Source: Paludibacter jiangxiensis (GTDB lineage: Bacteria > Bacteroidota > Bacteroidia > Bacteroidales > Paludibacteraceae). Taken from it: a stretch of DNA of 64,000 nucleotides. The stretch is from NCBI RefSeq assembly GCF_001618385.1, contig NZ_BDCR01000003.1, positions 558,001-622,000 of the forward strand, read 5' to 3'. Below, piece by piece: positions 63,794 to 64,000 of the stretch. Under the pieces are notes generated by a model that worked only from the letters and a program-made list of their open reading frames with translations, did not search any database and was not told where the DNA came from. The number at the start of each line of letters is the position of its first letter. Within the stretch, counting starts at the first letter, position 1. The position numbers were made by a program, and so were the translations under genes.

Positions 63794-64000
63794 TTAGTTT
63801 TTTGAGTTTTTGCGCAAGCGGTGGTTTACATATCTTTTCCCTTGTTGCAAATAGCCTGCCAAACGTTTTCGGCCGGTCTTTATCAACTGCAAATATGCAT
63901 CCGGATTCATAATAACGGAATCGCCCACTGCTTTATAGGTCAAAAATATTCCGATCGGCAACAAAATAGCAGAGCTAAGCCACATTCCTCGCCAAGCGGG
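63794..64000 (-). CDS. LptF/LptG (YjgP/YjgQ) family permease, C-terminal end only
   Basis: The gene is cut by the window edge; the open frame continues past 64000 with PAWRG before MWLSS. The visible end includes LLPIGIFLTYKAVGDSVIMN, the typical last membrane helix and following motif of LptF/LptG-type permeases, then a basic tail (RKRLAGYLQQGKRYVNHRL). The family extracts lipopolysaccharide from the inner membrane with LptB. In Bacteroidota such genes often precede ribBA. The start is outside the window. Confidence 0.75.
   Translation of the reverse strand, partial: PAWRGMWLSSAILLPIGIFLTYKAVGDSVIMNPDAYLQLIKTGRKRLAGYLQQGKRYVNHRLRKNSKN

Overview
The window comes from a member of the Bacteroidota, most likely order Bacteroidales. 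Type IX secretion (T9SS) components, tandem SusC/SusD pairs and promoters of the TTTG / TAnnTTTG type support this, as does the near absence of Shine-Dalgarno sequences. I cannot name a genus; a Paludibacter/Dysgonomonas-like xylan-using anaerobe would fit, but that is inference.

Layout. 1-300: imperfect palindromic, repeat-like DNA. 302-2149: mutL. 2341-12085 (minus): a three-gene T9SS operon made of a 2162-residue surface protein with about 20 cadherin-like modules and a CHU_C-type sorting domain, a PorP/SprF-family membrane protein, and a PorE-like TPR/beta-propeller/OmpA protein. 12751-19296 (minus): a complete lasso-peptide-type RiPP operon in the order precursor A, HprK-like kinase K, PqqD-like B1, protease B2, asparagine-synthetase-like cyclase C, nucleotidyltransferase N, ABC exporter D. 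The 42-residue precursor gene lies at 19168-19296 and is easily missed. It ends in serine, as expected if the kinase is a C-terminal-Ser kinase like that of the paeninodin cluster. A tRNA-Glu and its terminator lie just upstream.

19747-24064 (plus): mfd, a secreted glutathione peroxidase and a YgbA-like Cys-rich protein. 24057-34314: a cell-surface polysaccharide locus with six glycosyltransferases, a Wzx-like flippase and two WecB-type epimerases. 34321-35979: a periplasmic S41 peptidase. 36252-39862 (plus): an FAD-dependent dehydrogenase and a BlaI/BlaR1-like pair with a palindrome on its promoter. 39945-44070 (minus): a Tat-exported GH28 enzyme, a GxxExxY gene between repeats, a GH13 alpha-amylase and a YjbR/MmcQ protein.

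44311-45800: a patch of two small lipoprotein genes (one immunity-protein-like) with many palindromes and a structured element. 45906-48404 (plus): nadB and lgt. 49026-61671 (minus): a six-gene xylan-utilisation locus matching the xusA-xusB-xusC-xusD-xusE-xyn10C order. 62490-64000 (minus): ribBA and the end of an LptF/LptG-family permease gene cut by the window edge.

The most notable system is the phospho-lasso-type operon: a kinase-containing cluster in a Bacteroidales genome, with a precursor whose ring register does not follow the usual rules.
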